A stretch of 64,000 bases of DNA from positions 62,001 through 126,000 of the forward strand of contig JACBXN010000001.1 in the NCBI GenBank assembly GCA_015863215.1, written 5' to 3'. Shown piece by piece: positions 1-10,299 of the stretch. Under the pieces are notes generated by a model that saw nothing but the letters and a program-made list of their open reading frames with translations, was not told where the DNA came from and did no database searches. Within the stretch, counting starts at the first letter, position 1, and each line of letters starts with the position of its first letter. The translations under genes and the position numbers were made by a program. Source of the DNA: Aerococcaceae bacterium DSM 111176. GTDB taxonomy: Bacteria; Bacillota; Bacilli; Lactobacillales; Aerococcaceae.

Positions 1-660
1 ATCACTCAATGCTGTCAGGCCTTTACTTCGTAGTTCTTTAATAAAGTTAGGTTCGACTGATTCAGATAACCAAATCATCTCTGGATTAACTTCCGCAACC
101 CTTTCACGGGCTTCTTTCCAGAACGCTAACGGTACAAGAGGTGCTACATCGACTCTAAAACCATCTACATATTGTGCCCAGTATTTTAACGTTTCAATTT
201 GATATTCCCATAATCCTCGGTGTGCATAATCCAAGTCAATAATATCTGACCAATCACCGACACGATTACCAAAATTTCCTTCCGGTGTTTTATAGAACCA
301 TTCCGGATGTTCATTGGCTAGGACTGAATCTGGTGACGTGTGATTAAAGACAATATCGATCATGACTTTCATATCACGTTTATGTGCTTCATTGATTAGA
401 TTCTTGAAGCTATCGATATCTCCTTGTGTTGGATCGATTGCACGATAATCTTTAATCGCATAAGGAGAGCCGATACTGCCCTTCTTATTTTTTTCACCGT
501 TTGGATAAAATGGTAATAACCAAATCACATCGACATCCATTTGTTTAATTCGATCTAATTCTTTCGTTACACCGTCAAAAGTTCCTTCTTCGGAGAAATT
601 ACGAACAAATACACTGTAAAGATGCATGTGTCTCAACGTTTTACTTGTGTTTTCTGCCAC
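1..660 (-). CDS. GH13 alpha-amylase family glycosidase (N-terminal part; 3' end outside window)
   Basis: This is the first 220 codons of a glycoside hydrolase family 13 enzyme, which acts on alpha-glucans or malto-oligosaccharides in the cytoplasm. I read it from a GTG at 660 with an AAAGGGTG ribosome site 8 bases upstream; the ATG above it runs into a stop. The barrel signatures are visible: LLPFYP near residue 45, DIVFNHT near 100, the nucleophile region DGFRVDVAP near 170, and the acid/base segment WLSESVE near 200. No signal peptide is seen. A cre-like operator overlaps its promoter. The exact specificity cannot be decided from the N-terminal half. Confidence 0.88.
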   Translation of the reverse strand, partial: MAENTSKTLRHMHLYSVFVRNFSEEGTFDGVTKELDRIKQMDVDVIWLLPFYPNGEKNKKGSIGSPYAIKDYRAIDPTQGDIDSFKNLINEAHKRDMKVMIDIVFNHTSPDSVLANEHPEWFYKTPEGNFGNRVGDWSDIIDLDYAHRGLWEYQIETLKYWAQYVDGFRVDVAPLVPLAFWKEARERVAEVNPEMIWLSESVEPNFIKELRSKGLTALSD

Positions 661-692
661 TGTTTCACCCTTTCATTTCTTAATGTAAATCA

Positions 693-730
693 ATTATAAC
701 TGATTAATTCTTTTGATGCAATCGTTTTCA
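693..730 (-). promoter_or_regulatory. Promoter of the GH13 gene with overlapping cre/LacI-type operator
   Basis: On the minus strand TTGCAT (716-721) and TATAAT (693-698) are separated by 17 bases. The 14-mer TGAAAACGATTGCA (717-730) overlaps the -35 box and matches the CcpA cre consensus TGWAARCGYTWNCA at 13 of 14 positions. It could equally be bound by a MalR-type LacI-family repressor. Its position predicts repression by blocking RNA polymerase. Confidence 0.65.
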
Positions 731-871
731 TTTTATTTTTTTAAATTATTTTCAACTAATATACACAATAAATTCACAAATTAGGGTAGGCAAATATAAC
801 TCAATTTAATAGTAGAAACTAAAATTCAACCTACTTTGAAACAATTCATTCAGTCATCGCAGTTACCCATA

Positions 872-913
872 CAAAAAACGAGTGACACTTTTTAGAAAGA
901 AAGTGACACTCGT
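872..913 (-). terminator. Intrinsic terminator of the dacA-like gene
   Basis: A perfect 14-bp stem (878-891 with 900-913) with an 8-base loop is followed on the minus strand by TTTTTT. It lies 26 bases past the stop codon of the dacA-like gene. Confidence 0.85.
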
Positions 914-938
914 CAAAGAGTACTATTAAATAAGTGTA

Positions 939-2279
939 TTAATTAAATAAATCGACAAAGAACATGCGGATGTCGCGCCATGTGGTGCTGATGGCCTCTT
1001 GAGTGTCTTGAAGCCACTGAAGTGTCTGGCCTTCGTCGACATCTTGAGAAACTTTAATTGTTGCCGCGTTACCTGGTGTTGAGGGTAAACTAGGCATTAC
1101 TCTGCCGGTATTTGTCGTTTGGTCCATTGTGGATACTTCGACTGTACCAACGTTCGTTCCCTCTTTAACAGGGGTCATTAGCTGGTTGTTGGTGGTGAAA
1201 TATCTATAATTTGGCTTGAGTTTATATAATAATTGCGGTGCGATATCTCCGCGAGGGACGATCACATGAAAATCTGTGGCGTAACTCAGCGGGGCTTCGT
1301 CTTGACCGTATTGGTTAATATAGACCGCGTTAATTTGAGATACGGGATCATCCGTTTCAGCAATCACTTCATGCGTGTATTGGCGGCCATTTTCTTGTAA
1401 TAAATTCGTTCCGAATGGTTCGAATTCATCTGCTGGGAAGTCTAATAAGACAGTAATTGTTTGCACATTATTTTGTTCATGAGTGACAATTGCGCTTAGT
1501 TGTGCATCATCGTCTTCTCCGACTTGACGCATAAATAAGCCCCCGATATTTAAATCATAGAAATAACCTAATTGCATTAATCGGTTATGGTAATCGAATT
1601 CATCATCAGTACCGTCTCTAAAAGTAGCCCGGTCCACCGCAGTAAGTTCTAAAATTTCAGGGAATTGATTCATTAGATAGTAAGAACAGGTTGCAAGAGC
1701 GGCTGCTGACATACGGTTCACTAGGCCGGTTGTTGTAGAATCTCCTGAATTTGGTGTGAAATCTACCGGTAAGCCAGTTACATTATATATTTCAGCATCC
1801 TCTATACCCCAGTCGATTAATTGTTGATTCATACGTTCAACAAAGGCTTGTTCACTGCCCGCTACTAATTCAGCTAAAGATAAAATAACACCATTTGCTT
1901 GGCTTGTTACCATTGGCGGGAGTAACTCTTCAACTGTGTATTCCCCGTCTGGACGTAGTGGTATATTGTCGATATCATAATCTTGAGACAATTCAAAAGC
2001 TTCATCTGAGAGTGGGACTGAATCATCCAAGTTGATATCGCCATTATCAATTGCTTGGTAGATTAAATAGATAGAAAGGACTTTCGACAGTGTGCCGACA
2101 TCTTGGACTTCATTTGAGCGTGACTCGTCTAAAATAATACCATTTTGACTTTCAGTTACTAAATAAACTGCCTCATCTTCTTCTTGATTGTTAGTTTGAG
2201 CAAATAGAGATTGTAAAGGTAAGAATAATTGTAGAACCAATGCGGTTAATAGTACAATTAGTCGTTTTCGTTGTTGCAT
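939..2279 (-). CDS. DacA/PBP5-like secreted protein with degenerate active site
   Basis: A 446-residue protein of the D-alanyl-D-alanine carboxypeptidase fold (peptidase S11). The ATG at 2279 is chosen for its AAAAGGTGA ribosome site. It has a signal peptide ending in LFAQ, a penicillin-binding domain (about 35-300), a C-terminal beta domain and a C-terminal amphipathic helix typical of membrane-anchored DacA. All three catalytic motifs are altered: the SxxK position reads TLSK (about 63-66), the SxN position reads QAN (about 127-129), and the KTG position reads LFM (about 248-250). Ordinary DD-carboxypeptidase activity therefore looks lost. It may bind peptidoglycan or regulate another PBP; that is inference. 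The gene is monocistronic with its own terminator. Confidence 0.85.
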   Translation of the reverse strand: MQQRKRLIVLLTALVLQLFLPLQSLFAQTNNQEEDEAVYLVTESQNGIILDESRSNEVQDVGTLSKVLSIYLIYQAIDNGDINLDDSVPLSDEAFELSQDYDIDNIPLRPDGEYTVEELLPPMVTSQANGVILSLAELVAGSEQAFVERMNQQLIDWGIEDAEIYNVTGLPVDFTPNSGDSTTTGLVNRMSAAALATCSYYLMNQFPEILELTAVDRATFRDGTDDEFDYHNRLMQLGYFYDLNIGGLFMRQVGEDDDAQLSAIVTHEQNNVQTITVLLDFPADEFEPFGTNLLQENGRQYTHEVIAETDDPVSQINAVYINQYGQDEAPLSYATDFHVIVPRGDIAPQLLYKLKPNYRYFTTNNQLMTPVKEGTNVGTVEVSTMDQTTNTGRVMPSLPSTPGNAATIKVSQDVDEGQTLQWLQDTQEAISTTWRDIRMFFVDLFN

Positions 2280-2391
2280 TTTGTCACCTTTTCTTATCTT
2301 AATGAATAATTTTCTTGTATAAAGTAGTATCGGCACGTGTCTTTTTTAATGGATAACGTACCTTCTAGCATACACTGAAAATAAGACTCTT

Positions 2392-3402
2392 TCAATGAGT
2401 TTCATTGAGTTTATTATGAAATTCATTAAGTTGCTCAGTTAAATTCGCTTTCATCGCCTCATTTGCGAAGCTTGCATGGATACCATCTCGGTTTGTTTGA
2501 ACTAATTCATCTATAGTGAATTTATGATAATCGATTAGAATTTGATACTCATTAATTAATGATGTGTCTGAAACAGTACGATTATCGCAACTGACCGAAA
2601 ACTTCACATTTGCGTCCATTAAAGTGCGTGCTGGGAAAGCAGCGAGTGTTTTGATGCCACTTGTTTGATAATTACTGGTTGGACAAACCTCTAAAAGGAC
2701 ATTATTTTCGCTCACAAATTTCATTACCTCTGGATCATCTGCAATAGCAATTCCATGTCCAATTCTTGTTGCGCCTAATTTTATTGCTTGAACTACATTA
2801 TGTGCGCATCCACATTCGCCAGAATGGAGTGTTAAATGGAAGTCCTTATCCTTCATTTTATTGGTAATGTGTTGGATATCATCATTGGCACCATCTGGTT
2901 CTGGACCAGCAAAATCAAAGCCAACTAGTTCTGGAGAATTCAGTTCTTGAATGGCGTCAACTAACGACAGGTTCATCTCATCTGTTTGATTACGCATCGC
3001 ACTAATAATTAAATTTACTTGAATATCAAAATCCGAAGTTGCTTGAAGTAATCCTTCGATGACACTATCAATCACTTCAGAAATTGTCAGTCCTTTTTCC
3101 AAATGAAGGAGTGGGGCAAAACGTAATTCTAAATATTTAACTCCTTCACTTGCGATTCGTTTAATGGTCGCATAAGCTGCACGTTGTAAGTGATCTTTGG
3201 TTTGGAGTACTTGTAAAATAATATCGAAGGATTTTAAATAATCTTCCAAATTTTCGCATTGTCCGGTCACTGGAATTTGACTTAAATAATCTTTGGTTAA
3301 TCCAATTTCTTCCCCTAATTCGTAAACGGTGTCCATTGGAACAGACCCATCAAAATGACAGTGTAATTCAACTTTAGGCATGGCTCTTAATAATTCGGTC
3401 AT
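2392..3402 (-). CDS. add: Adenosine deaminase
   Basis: A 336-residue cytosolic zinc enzyme converting adenosine to inosine in purine salvage. Zinc ligands are visible in ELHCHFDGS near residue 13 and in the LHSGE segment near 193, which also carries the catalytic Glu. The SCDNRTVSD segment near 273 replaces the usual NTDDP; I believe this variant is common in Lactobacillales. The length is normal for the family. A GAAAGGA ribosome site precedes the ATG. The gene follows guaB, but a strong terminator separates them, so it is probably transcribed alone. Pairing with guaB fits a purine interconversion role. Confidence 0.93.
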   Translation of the reverse strand: MTELLRAMPKVELHCHFDGSVPMDTVYELGEEIGLTKDYLSQIPVTGQCENLEDYLKSFDIILQVLQTKDHLQRAAYATIKRIASEGVKYLELRFAPLLHLEKGLTISEVIDSVIEGLLQATSDFDIQVNLIISAMRNQTDEMNLSLVDAIQELNSPELVGFDFAGPEPDGANDDIQHITNKMKDKDFHLTLHSGECGCAHNVVQAIKLGATRIGHGIAIADDPEVMKFVSENNVLLEVCPTSNYQTSGIKTLAAFPARTLMDANVKFSVSCDNRTVSDTSLINEYQILIDYHKFTIDELVQTNRDGIHASFANEAMKANLTEQLNEFHNKLNETH

Positions 3403-3473
3403 TTGAAATTATGTTCCTTTCTAAATATTGATTGGCTATTTAATAGAATATCTTCGCATACATTGCTGAGTAT

Positions 3474-3516
3474 ATAAAAGAACACACTAATAGAATAAAC
3501 TCTACTAGTGTGTTCT
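3474..3516 (-). terminator. Intrinsic terminator of guaB
   Basis: An 11-bp perfect stem (3479-3489 with 3506-3516) is followed by TTTTATA on the minus strand, 22 bases after the guaB stop. Confidence 0.8.
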
Positions 3517-3538
3517 GTTGATTTTAAACTAGTTATTA

Positions 3539-5035
<1,497 letters not shown>

Positions 5036-5062
5036 TTAGTTTTGTTGTTTTGTATTTCTAAT

Positions 5063-5091
5063 AATGTACCACGAATGCCAAACCCTTTCAA
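5063..5091 (-). promoter_or_regulatory. guaB promoter
   Basis: On the minus strand TTGAAA (5086-5091) and TACATT (5063-5068) are spaced by 17 bases, about 50 bases before the start codon. A cre-like palindrome with GCGC core lies just upstream at 5116-5129, but it matches the cre consensus imperfectly. Confidence 0.5.
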
Positions 5092-5184
5092 ATGAGAATT
5101 CTCTAATACAGAACATTGAAGCGCTTACAGGTTTTATTGTTCGTGTTTTTGATAAGGAGTGATTTTTGGAATGTTCGCTGGGGA

Positions 5185-5400
5185 GCCACATTTATTAAGA
5201 TGTTGGTTGTTTGAGTAAATTTTTTGAAACAACCAACAAAGTGGTATTTGTTTAAGCTAAACTCATGAAACAACCAACGAAATCGGGGAAACTGGTACTT
5301 GTTTGAATTGATTTCTCGAAACAGACAACGAAGTGGTACTTGTTTTGAGAAAATTTCTGAAACAAATAACAAAATTGTCTAGTGCATAATCCCGCGTCAA
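5185..5400. repeat. Tandem dyad array A, 41-bp pitch with one 51-bp unit
   Basis: Units beginning GAAACA start at 5226, 5267, 5318 and 5359, so the spacings are 41, 51 and 41 bases. The third unit is late because about 10 extra bases sit inside the second. A weak further copy may precede at 5185. Each unit pairs an AAACAA arm with a TTGTTT arm, with an inner CCA opposed to TGG. The array lies between the DUF1129 gene terminator and the guaB promoter. No open reading frame here looks real. Confidence 0.8.
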
Positions 5401-5419
5401 AATTATGAAATTTACTAGC

Positions 5420-5556
5420 GGGTAACAACTAAATATTTTATAAAAGTTGTTACCCAAAAGGGCTCATTGTGAGAACAACTAATTCATTTCCAAAAGTTGT
5501 TACCCGAAAGGACTCATTATGAGTAACAACTAATTCATTTCCAAAAGTTGTTACCC
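5420..5556. repeat. Three tandem hairpins, about 51-bp pitch (array A')
   Basis: Three copies of a hairpin with arms GTAACAACT and AGTTGTTAC end at 5455, 5505 and 5556, a pitch of 50-51 bases. The loops of the second and third copies are identical (AATTCATTTCCAAA). The arms are far longer than chance and the T-runs of a terminator are missing. It directly adjoins array A, so the 613-base gap 5021-5633 is mostly repeats plus the guaB promoter. Confidence 0.8.
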
Positions 5557-5570
5557 AAAACTATCCCACA

Positions 5571-5623
5571 AATAAAAACCAGCTTCAAACCGCACCTCGA
5601 AGATGTTGGTTTGAAGCTGGTTT
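5571..5623 (-). terminator. Terminator of the parA-ychF-DUF1129 operon
   Basis: A perfect stem of at least 15 bp (5577-5591 with 5608-5622) is followed by TTTTTATT on the minus strand, 11 bases after the DUF1129 stop codon. Confidence 0.88.
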
Positions 5624-5633
5624 ATTAATTTCT

Positions 5634-6518
5634 TTAGAAAATTCCGCCTTTAATATCTAACTTACGTTTTAGATACATTCTAGCTAGGAAGGTGATTACC
5701 GCGATAATCATGTAGGCAGTATGAGGTAAGATTGGGTTGATTGCGCGTGGTAGCAACGCTCCTGAGAAGCTAACTACTAAGAACCAAACAACCATTGATC
5801 CGATTGAGGCTAGGAAATATTTTGGATAGCCTTTTTGACCTTTAGGTGCGTCTGGGTTTGGCATATTCTTCGCTGTAACAAGCATTGCAAAACCGGCTAC
5901 TAAGTAATTTAGGATCATTGTGATGACACCGAAGTATTGTAGTGTCTCATTGCCTAATTGGCCGGCAGTGTTGTCAGCATTAGCCATTGAAAATCCAGTT
6001 AGGAATGTGAAGATTGAACCTAATAATAAAGCACCATCTATATAAATGTGCCAATCAGGTGATTTTGATCCTTCTTCTTCAGCCACTTTTAAGTCTTGGT
6101 CGATAATACTCTGTGCTACTTCAGTTGGTGTTCCAAAGAGTTGACGTGCTGTTTGACCTGATTGTTGACCTTCTAAAAGAGTGTCAACCATATCGATATA
6201 GGCGATACTACGCACTTCATAGTCTAATTCATCAACTAAGTGACGGTCTAAGTTCACCATGAATTGTTGGCTTTTACCTGTTAAGCTTTTGAAGTTAGAT
6301 AATGAAACGCCGGCAATTGGGCTTTTCTCAGCTAAATATTCTTCATCTTCTTGGATTTCGTCTAATTTTGCTTCGGCTTCTTCCATTGCTTCAATTTGTT
6401 CAGATGCTGATTGGTCTTCGGCCTGTTCTAATTCTTGATTTGTTGCTTCTTCAGTTTCTTGAATGGTTTCGACTAATTCGTCTGTTTTGTTTTCTTCTAA
6501 ATGCTTTTCTTCAGTCAT
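5634..6518 (-). CDS. DUF1129 family membrane protein
   Basis: A 294-residue protein of unknown function. The first 75 residues are highly acidic and Glu-rich, predicted disordered or coiled. A soluble segment follows (about 75-155), then about four hydrophobic helices between residues 160 and 285. This domain order and its position directly after ychF are typical of the DUF1129 family in streptococci and enterococci. It starts 19 bases after the ychF stop with a GGGAGG ribosome site, so it is translated from the same transcript. No function should be assigned. Confidence 0.8.
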   Translation of the reverse strand: MTEEKHLEENKTDELVETIQETEEATNQELEQAEDQSASEQIEAMEEAEAKLDEIQEDEEYLAEKSPIAGVSLSNFKSLTGKSQQFMVNLDRHLVDELDYEVRSIAYIDMVDTLLEGQQSGQTARQLFGTPTEVAQSIIDQDLKVAEEEGSKSPDWHIYIDGALLLGSIFTFLTGFSMANADNTAGQLGNETLQYFGVITMILNYLVAGFAMLVTAKNMPNPDAPKGQKGYPKYFLASIGSMVVWFLVVSFSGALLPRAINPILPHTAYMIIAVITFLARMYLKRKLDIKGGIF

Positions 6519-6537
6519 TAATGAGTATTCCTCCCGA

Positions 6538-7638
6538 TTAAACGTTAAATCTAAATAGCATAATATCGCCGTCTTTTACGATATATTCTTTACCTTCTGA
6601 ACGATATTTACCTGCTTCTTTAGCTTTAGTCATGCTTCCTGTTTCCATTAAATCATCATAGTGAACAGTCTCAGCACGAATGAATCCACGCTCAAAGTCC
6701 GAGTGAATAACTCCTGCTGCTTGAGGTGCTGTCATACCTTGCTTGAATGTCCAAGCACGTACTTCTTTTTCACCAGCAGTAAAGTAAGTTCCTAAACCTA
6801 ATAAGTTGTAAGCTTTCTTAATTAAGCGGTCCAAACCAGATTCTTCAATGCCGAAATCTTCTAAGAAGATTTCTTTTTCTTCATCGTCTAAAACAGCAAT
6901 CTCTTCTTCAAGGCTTGCACATACTGGAACGACTTCTGCTCCTTGGCTCGCTGCTAATTCTTCAACTTGCGCTAAATAAGGGTTAGCAGATGGATCTGAT
7001 ACATCATCTTCACTGATGTTAGCAACATATAACATGTCTTTACGTGTTAATAAGAATAATGAACGAACAATCGGCTCTTCTTCTTTCGTGAATTCTAATT
7101 GGTTCGCCATCTTGTTTTGTTCTAGACCTTCTTTTAATCTTTCTAAAATCGCTAATTCAGCTAATGCTTCTGCGTTTTTAGTACGTGCAATTTTCTTCAC
7201 ACGGTCATAACGTTTATCCACTGACTCTAAGTCAGCTAAGATTAATTCTAAGTTAATTGTTTCAATATCTTCAAGTGGATCAACTTTACCTGATACGTGA
7301 GTAATATTATCGTCGTCAAAACAACGAACTACGTGACAGATTGCATCTACTTGGCGGATATTGGCTAAGAATTTATTTCCTAATCCTTCACCTTTACTGG
7401 CACCTTTAACGATTCCAGCGATATCTGTAAATTCGAATGTCGTTGGGATTTCTTTTTGTGGTTGAACTACTTCTGTAATACGTTTTAAACGCTCATCTGG
7501 AACTTCAACAACCCCAACATTCGGATCAATCGTTGCGAATGGGTAGTTTGCTGCTTCTACTCCGGCTTTAGTAATGGCGTTAAAAAGGGTTGATTTACCA
7601 ACGTTTGGTAAACCGACAATTCCTGCTGTTAGTGACAT
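6538..7638 (-). CDS. ychF: Redox-regulated ATPase YchF (Obg family)
   Basis: A 366-residue P-loop ATPase that binds ribosomes and preferentially hydrolyses ATP. G1 is GLPNVGKST (residues 8-16) and the switch region is [14 protein letters not shown] (about 72-85). The normal NKxD motif is replaced by NISE near 205, the family hallmark that relaxes guanine specificity. A C-terminal TGS domain follows (about 280-366). Length is standard. It sits between the DUF951 and DUF1129 genes in the conserved origin-proximal order. Confidence 0.95.
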   Translation of the reverse strand: MSLTAGIVGLPNVGKSTLFNAITKAGVEAANYPFATIDPNVGVVEVPDERLKRITEVVQPQKEIPTTFEFTDIAGIVKGASKGEGLGNKFLANIRQVDAICHVVRCFDDDNITHVSGKVDPLEDIETINLELILADLESVDKRYDRVKKIARTKNAEALAELAILERLKEGLEQNKMANQLEFTKEEEPIVRSLFLLTRKDMLYVANISEDDVSDPSANPYLAQVEELAASQGAEVVPVCASLEEEIAVLDDEEKEIFLEDFGIEESGLDRLIKKAYNLLGLGTYFTAGEKEVRAWTFKQGMTAPQAAGVIHSDFERGFIRAETVHYDDLMETGSMTKAKEAGKYRSEGKEYIVKDGDIMLFRFNV

Positions 7639-7668
7639 TTCACACTCTACTTTCTTTATATAAATTTA

Positions 7669-7869
7669 TTATGCTTCTTCGTGTTTCGTGATCATTTTCT
7701 TTAACTTCTTCTCAAAGTCACGTCTAGTCATTGTCACGATATGGTCGCAATTTTGGCATTGGATACGGATATCCATCCCCATACGGATAATTTGCCATTC
7801 ATTTGCGCCACAAGCATGTGGCTTTTTCATTTCTACTATATCTAATTTATCGTATTCTTTTGTCGTCAT
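7669..7869 (-). CDS. DUF951 family small protein (YyzM-like)
   Basis: A 66-residue protein of unknown function. I place the start at the ATG at 7869 because GGAGG (7875-7879) is correctly spaced for it; the ATG at 7881 lies on the ribosome site itself. It contains an HACG motif and a CxxC pair (QCQNC), suggesting a small zinc-binding fold, with a basic C-terminus. DUF951 genes commonly sit between parB and ychF, as here, 14 bases after parB. Confidence 0.85.
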   Translation of the reverse strand: MTTKEYDKLDIVEMKKPHACGANEWQIIRMGMDIRIQCQNCDHIVTMTRRDFEKKLKKMITKHEEA

Positions 7870-7883
7870 GTTATCCTCCATGA

Positions 7884-8783
7884 TTATAATTGAATATTTA
7901 ATAGATCTAAAATACGGATCAAGTCTGATTCTGACATAAATTCAATTTCAATTTTACCACGTTTGCCCCTTTGATTGATCGTTGTGGTTGTACCAAAGTA
8001 TTCCTCCATTTGGTTCTCCATATCACGGTATAAAGCTGGCTTTTGTGGTTTGTTTGCTTTCTCAGGATCTTTCGCTTTGGGTTTTAATTCCCCTGCTTGG
8101 TTCATTTCTTGAACTAATTCTTCCAATTGACGGACGGTTAATTGTCCTTGAATCACTTTTTTAGCTAAAGCAATTTGTTGATCTTTGTCTTTTAATCCTA
8201 AAATGGTTCTTGCTTGCCCCATTGATAATTGTTCGTCATTGACCATCTTTTTAATGGCTTCTGGTAATTGCAATAATCTTAAATAGTTCGCAATATATGG
8301 ACGGCTCTTACCAATACGTTCAGCAACATCGGCTTGAGTTAAGTCTAATTTCTCCATTAAAATTTGGTAGGCTTCCGCCTCTTCTAATGGGCTTAAGTCT
8401 TCACGTTGTAAGTTCTCAACGACCGCGATTTCAATCATTTGTTCCTCATCCATTTGACGAACAATGGCTGGGATCGTAGTCTTACCTGCTAAACGACTTG
8501 CTCGAACACGTCGCTCACCTGCGATTAATTCATACCCTTTAATTGTTGATTGTCTTAAAATAACTGGTTGAAATACGCCGGATTGTTTAATGGATTCTGA
8601 TAATTCCTTCAACGCATCTTCGTCGAAAATTTTTCGTGGTTGATAAGGATTCGGTCTAATCTCGTCTAATGCAATTTCTTCAACCACTTCATTTTCACTC
8701 GGAGTTTCTTCATAATTGGAAAAAAGAGCCTCCATGCCACGTCCTAAACCACCGCGTTTTTTGGGTGTATTATTCTTCGCCAC
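7884..8783 (-). CDS. parB: Chromosome partitioning protein ParB/Spo0J
   Basis: A 299-residue CTP-dependent DNA clamp that loads at parS sites and recruits SMC. It has the ParB N-terminal domain (about 35-125) with PNPYQPRK and the CTP-binding GERR motif near residue 95, a helix-turn-helix (about 140-190; TQADVAERIGKSRPYIANYLRLL) and a C-terminal dimerisation segment. The start is GTG at 8783, overlapping the end of parA by 14 bases, so the two are translationally coupled. No perfect 16-bp parS site was found in this window. Confidence 0.96.
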   Translation of the reverse strand: MAKNNTPKKRGGLGRGMEALFSNYEETPSENEVVEEIALDEIRPNPYQPRKIFDEDALKELSESIKQSGVFQPVILRQSTIKGYELIAGERRVRASRLAGKTTIPAIVRQMDEEQMIEIAVVENLQREDLSPLEEAEAYQILMEKLDLTQADVAERIGKSRPYIANYLRLLQLPEAIKKMVNDEQLSMGQARTILGLKDKDQQIALAKKVIQGQLTVRQLEELVQEMNQAGELKPKAKDPEKANKPQKPALYRDMENQMEEYFGTTTTINQRGKRGKIEIEFMSESDLIRILDLLNIQL

Positions 8784-9537
8784 TGTCTATCACTTCCTTT
8801 GCCAATTCAATATACTTCTGTGCACCTCTTGATTTATTATCATAATCAATGATTGATAAACCATAAGACGGTGCTTCAGATAGGCGAATATTTCGTGGAA
8901 TCATTGTTTCATAAACTTTTTCTTGGAAGTATTTCTTCACTTCTTCAACTACTTCAAAACCTAAATTTGTTCGTGCGTCTAACATTGTAATTAACACACC
9001 TTCAATTCGGAAATTGCGGTTAAAGTTACGTTGTACTAAACGAATTGTATTTAATAATTGAGTTAATCCTTCTAAAGCGTAATATTCTGCTTGAACTGGA
9101 ATTAAAATAGTATCGCTTGCTGTAAATGCATTAATTGATAATTGCCCTAAAGAAGGAGGGCAATCAATTAAAACATAATCAAAGTCGTCTTTAATTAAAT
9201 CAATGGCTTCCTTCAAACGGTATTCACGTTTGGGCACATTGACTAATTCCAATTCTGCGGCGGCTAATTGAATATTTGAAGGCACAATAAATAAATTATC
9301 ACGCGTAGTAGGTAGAATTGCATCCGCAATTGATTCCTCGTCGATTAAGACATCATATAAACTCAAATCAACATCGCCGCGGGCAGTTCCTAGACCACTA
9401 GTGGCATTCCCTTGAGAATCTGAGTCGACAACTAATGTTTTCTTACCTAAATATGCCAGTGCGGCACCCAAATTGACGGTGGTCGTCGTTTTCCCTACGC
9501 CACCTTTTTGATTACCCACTGCAATCACTTTGCCCAT
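8770..9537 (-). CDS. parA: Chromosome partitioning ATPase ParA/Soj
   Basis: A 255-residue deviant Walker-type ATPase that works with ParB in origin segregation and, in Bacillus, regulates DnaA. The P-loop is KGGVGKTT (residues 10-17) and the Walker B region is VLIDCPPSLG near 124. Start ATG at 9537 with GGAGG 10 bases upstream. It lies 20 bases downstream of rsmG, the usual origin-proximal arrangement. Confidence 0.96.
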   Translation of the reverse strand: MGKVIAVGNQKGGVGKTTTTVNLGAALAYLGKKTLVVDSDSQGNATSGLGTARGDVDLSLYDVLIDEESIADAILPTTRDNLFIVPSNIQLAAAELELVNVPKREYRLKEAIDLIKDDFDYVLIDCPPSLGQLSINAFTASDTILIPVQAEYYALEGLTQLLNTIRLVQRNFNRNFRIEGVLITMLDARTNLGFEVVEEVKKYFQEKVYETMIPRNIRLSEAPSYGLSIIDYDNKSRGAQKYIELAKEVIDSGEE

Positions 9538-9557
9538 TCGTTTGCTTCCTCCTTTGG

Positions 9558-10280
9558 TTACTTAATTGGTTGTTTGGTTGGTTTTCCTGCTTTACGCGGG
9601 TATTTATTCGGTGTATCCAATGTTTTCTTAATTAATACGACTGAACGTTCACCCTCGTCCCCTGGTAATTCCTCAGTATGAACATGCTCGATTTTACCAC
9701 CTAAAGTTGAAATTGCACCTTTAGCGGCATCTACCTCTTCTTGGGCTTTAGCACCTTTTAGTGCGACAAAGTACCCACCTTTAGCTACCATTGGCATACA
9801 ATATTCTGACAAGACATTCATATTCGCAACCGCACGTGCAGTGGCGATATCAAATTGACCACGGTATTTTTTGTCTTGGCCGACATCTTCTGCTCGTCCA
9901 TGCACTAAATTAACGCGGTCACTTAACTTAAGTGCATCGGTTAATTCGCTTAAGAAATTAATGCGTTTATTTAATGAATCGACAATGGTTACATGCATGG
10001 TTGGATTAGCAATTAACATGGGAATACTAGGGAATCCTGCTCCTGCCCCAATATCAATGACTGTTTTGTTCGTTAAATCTAATTCTTCAACCCATAATGG
10101 CATCATTGAGTCATAAAAATGTTTTAAATATACTTCCTCTTGGTCAGTAATGGCAGTTAAGTTTACACGCTCATTCCAGTCAACCAACATTTTGTAATAT
10201 AATTCATACTGCGCAAGTTGTGACTCACTTAAATTAATCCCTTTAACGTCAAGCGCTTGGATAAATTCTTCAATTGTCAT
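9558..10280 (-). CDS. rsmG: 16S rRNA (guanine-527-N7)-methyltransferase RsmG/GidB
   Basis: A 240-residue SAM-dependent methyltransferase that makes m7G527 in 16S rRNA. Motif I is DIGAGAGFPSIP near residue 75 and the family segment TARAVANM is near 150. It has a basic, Pro/Lys-rich tail. It is the first gene of the rsmG-parA-parB-DUF951-ychF-DUF1129 run. A back-to-back pair of parS half-sites lies in its leader. Confidence 0.95.
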   Translation of the reverse strand: MTIEEFIQALDVKGINLSESQLAQYELYYKMLVDWNERVNLTAITDQEEVYLKHFYDSMMPLWVEELDLTNKTVIDIGAGAGFPSIPMLIANPTMHVTIVDSLNKRINFLSELTDALKLSDRVNLVHGRAEDVGQDKKYRGQFDIATARAVANMNVLSEYCMPMVAKGGYFVALKGAKAQEEVDAAKGAISTLGGKIEHVHTEELPGDEGERSVVLIKKTLDTPNKYPRKAGKPTKQPIK

Positions 10281-10299
10281 TTTACTGGCCCCTTCCTCT

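Noticed and set aside
5185-5556. CRISPR array as an explanation for the tandem repeats
   Set aside because: Spacers are not unique and whole units are similar; no cas genes occur in the window. The same holds for the arrays at 18.0, 24.3 and 31.6 kb.
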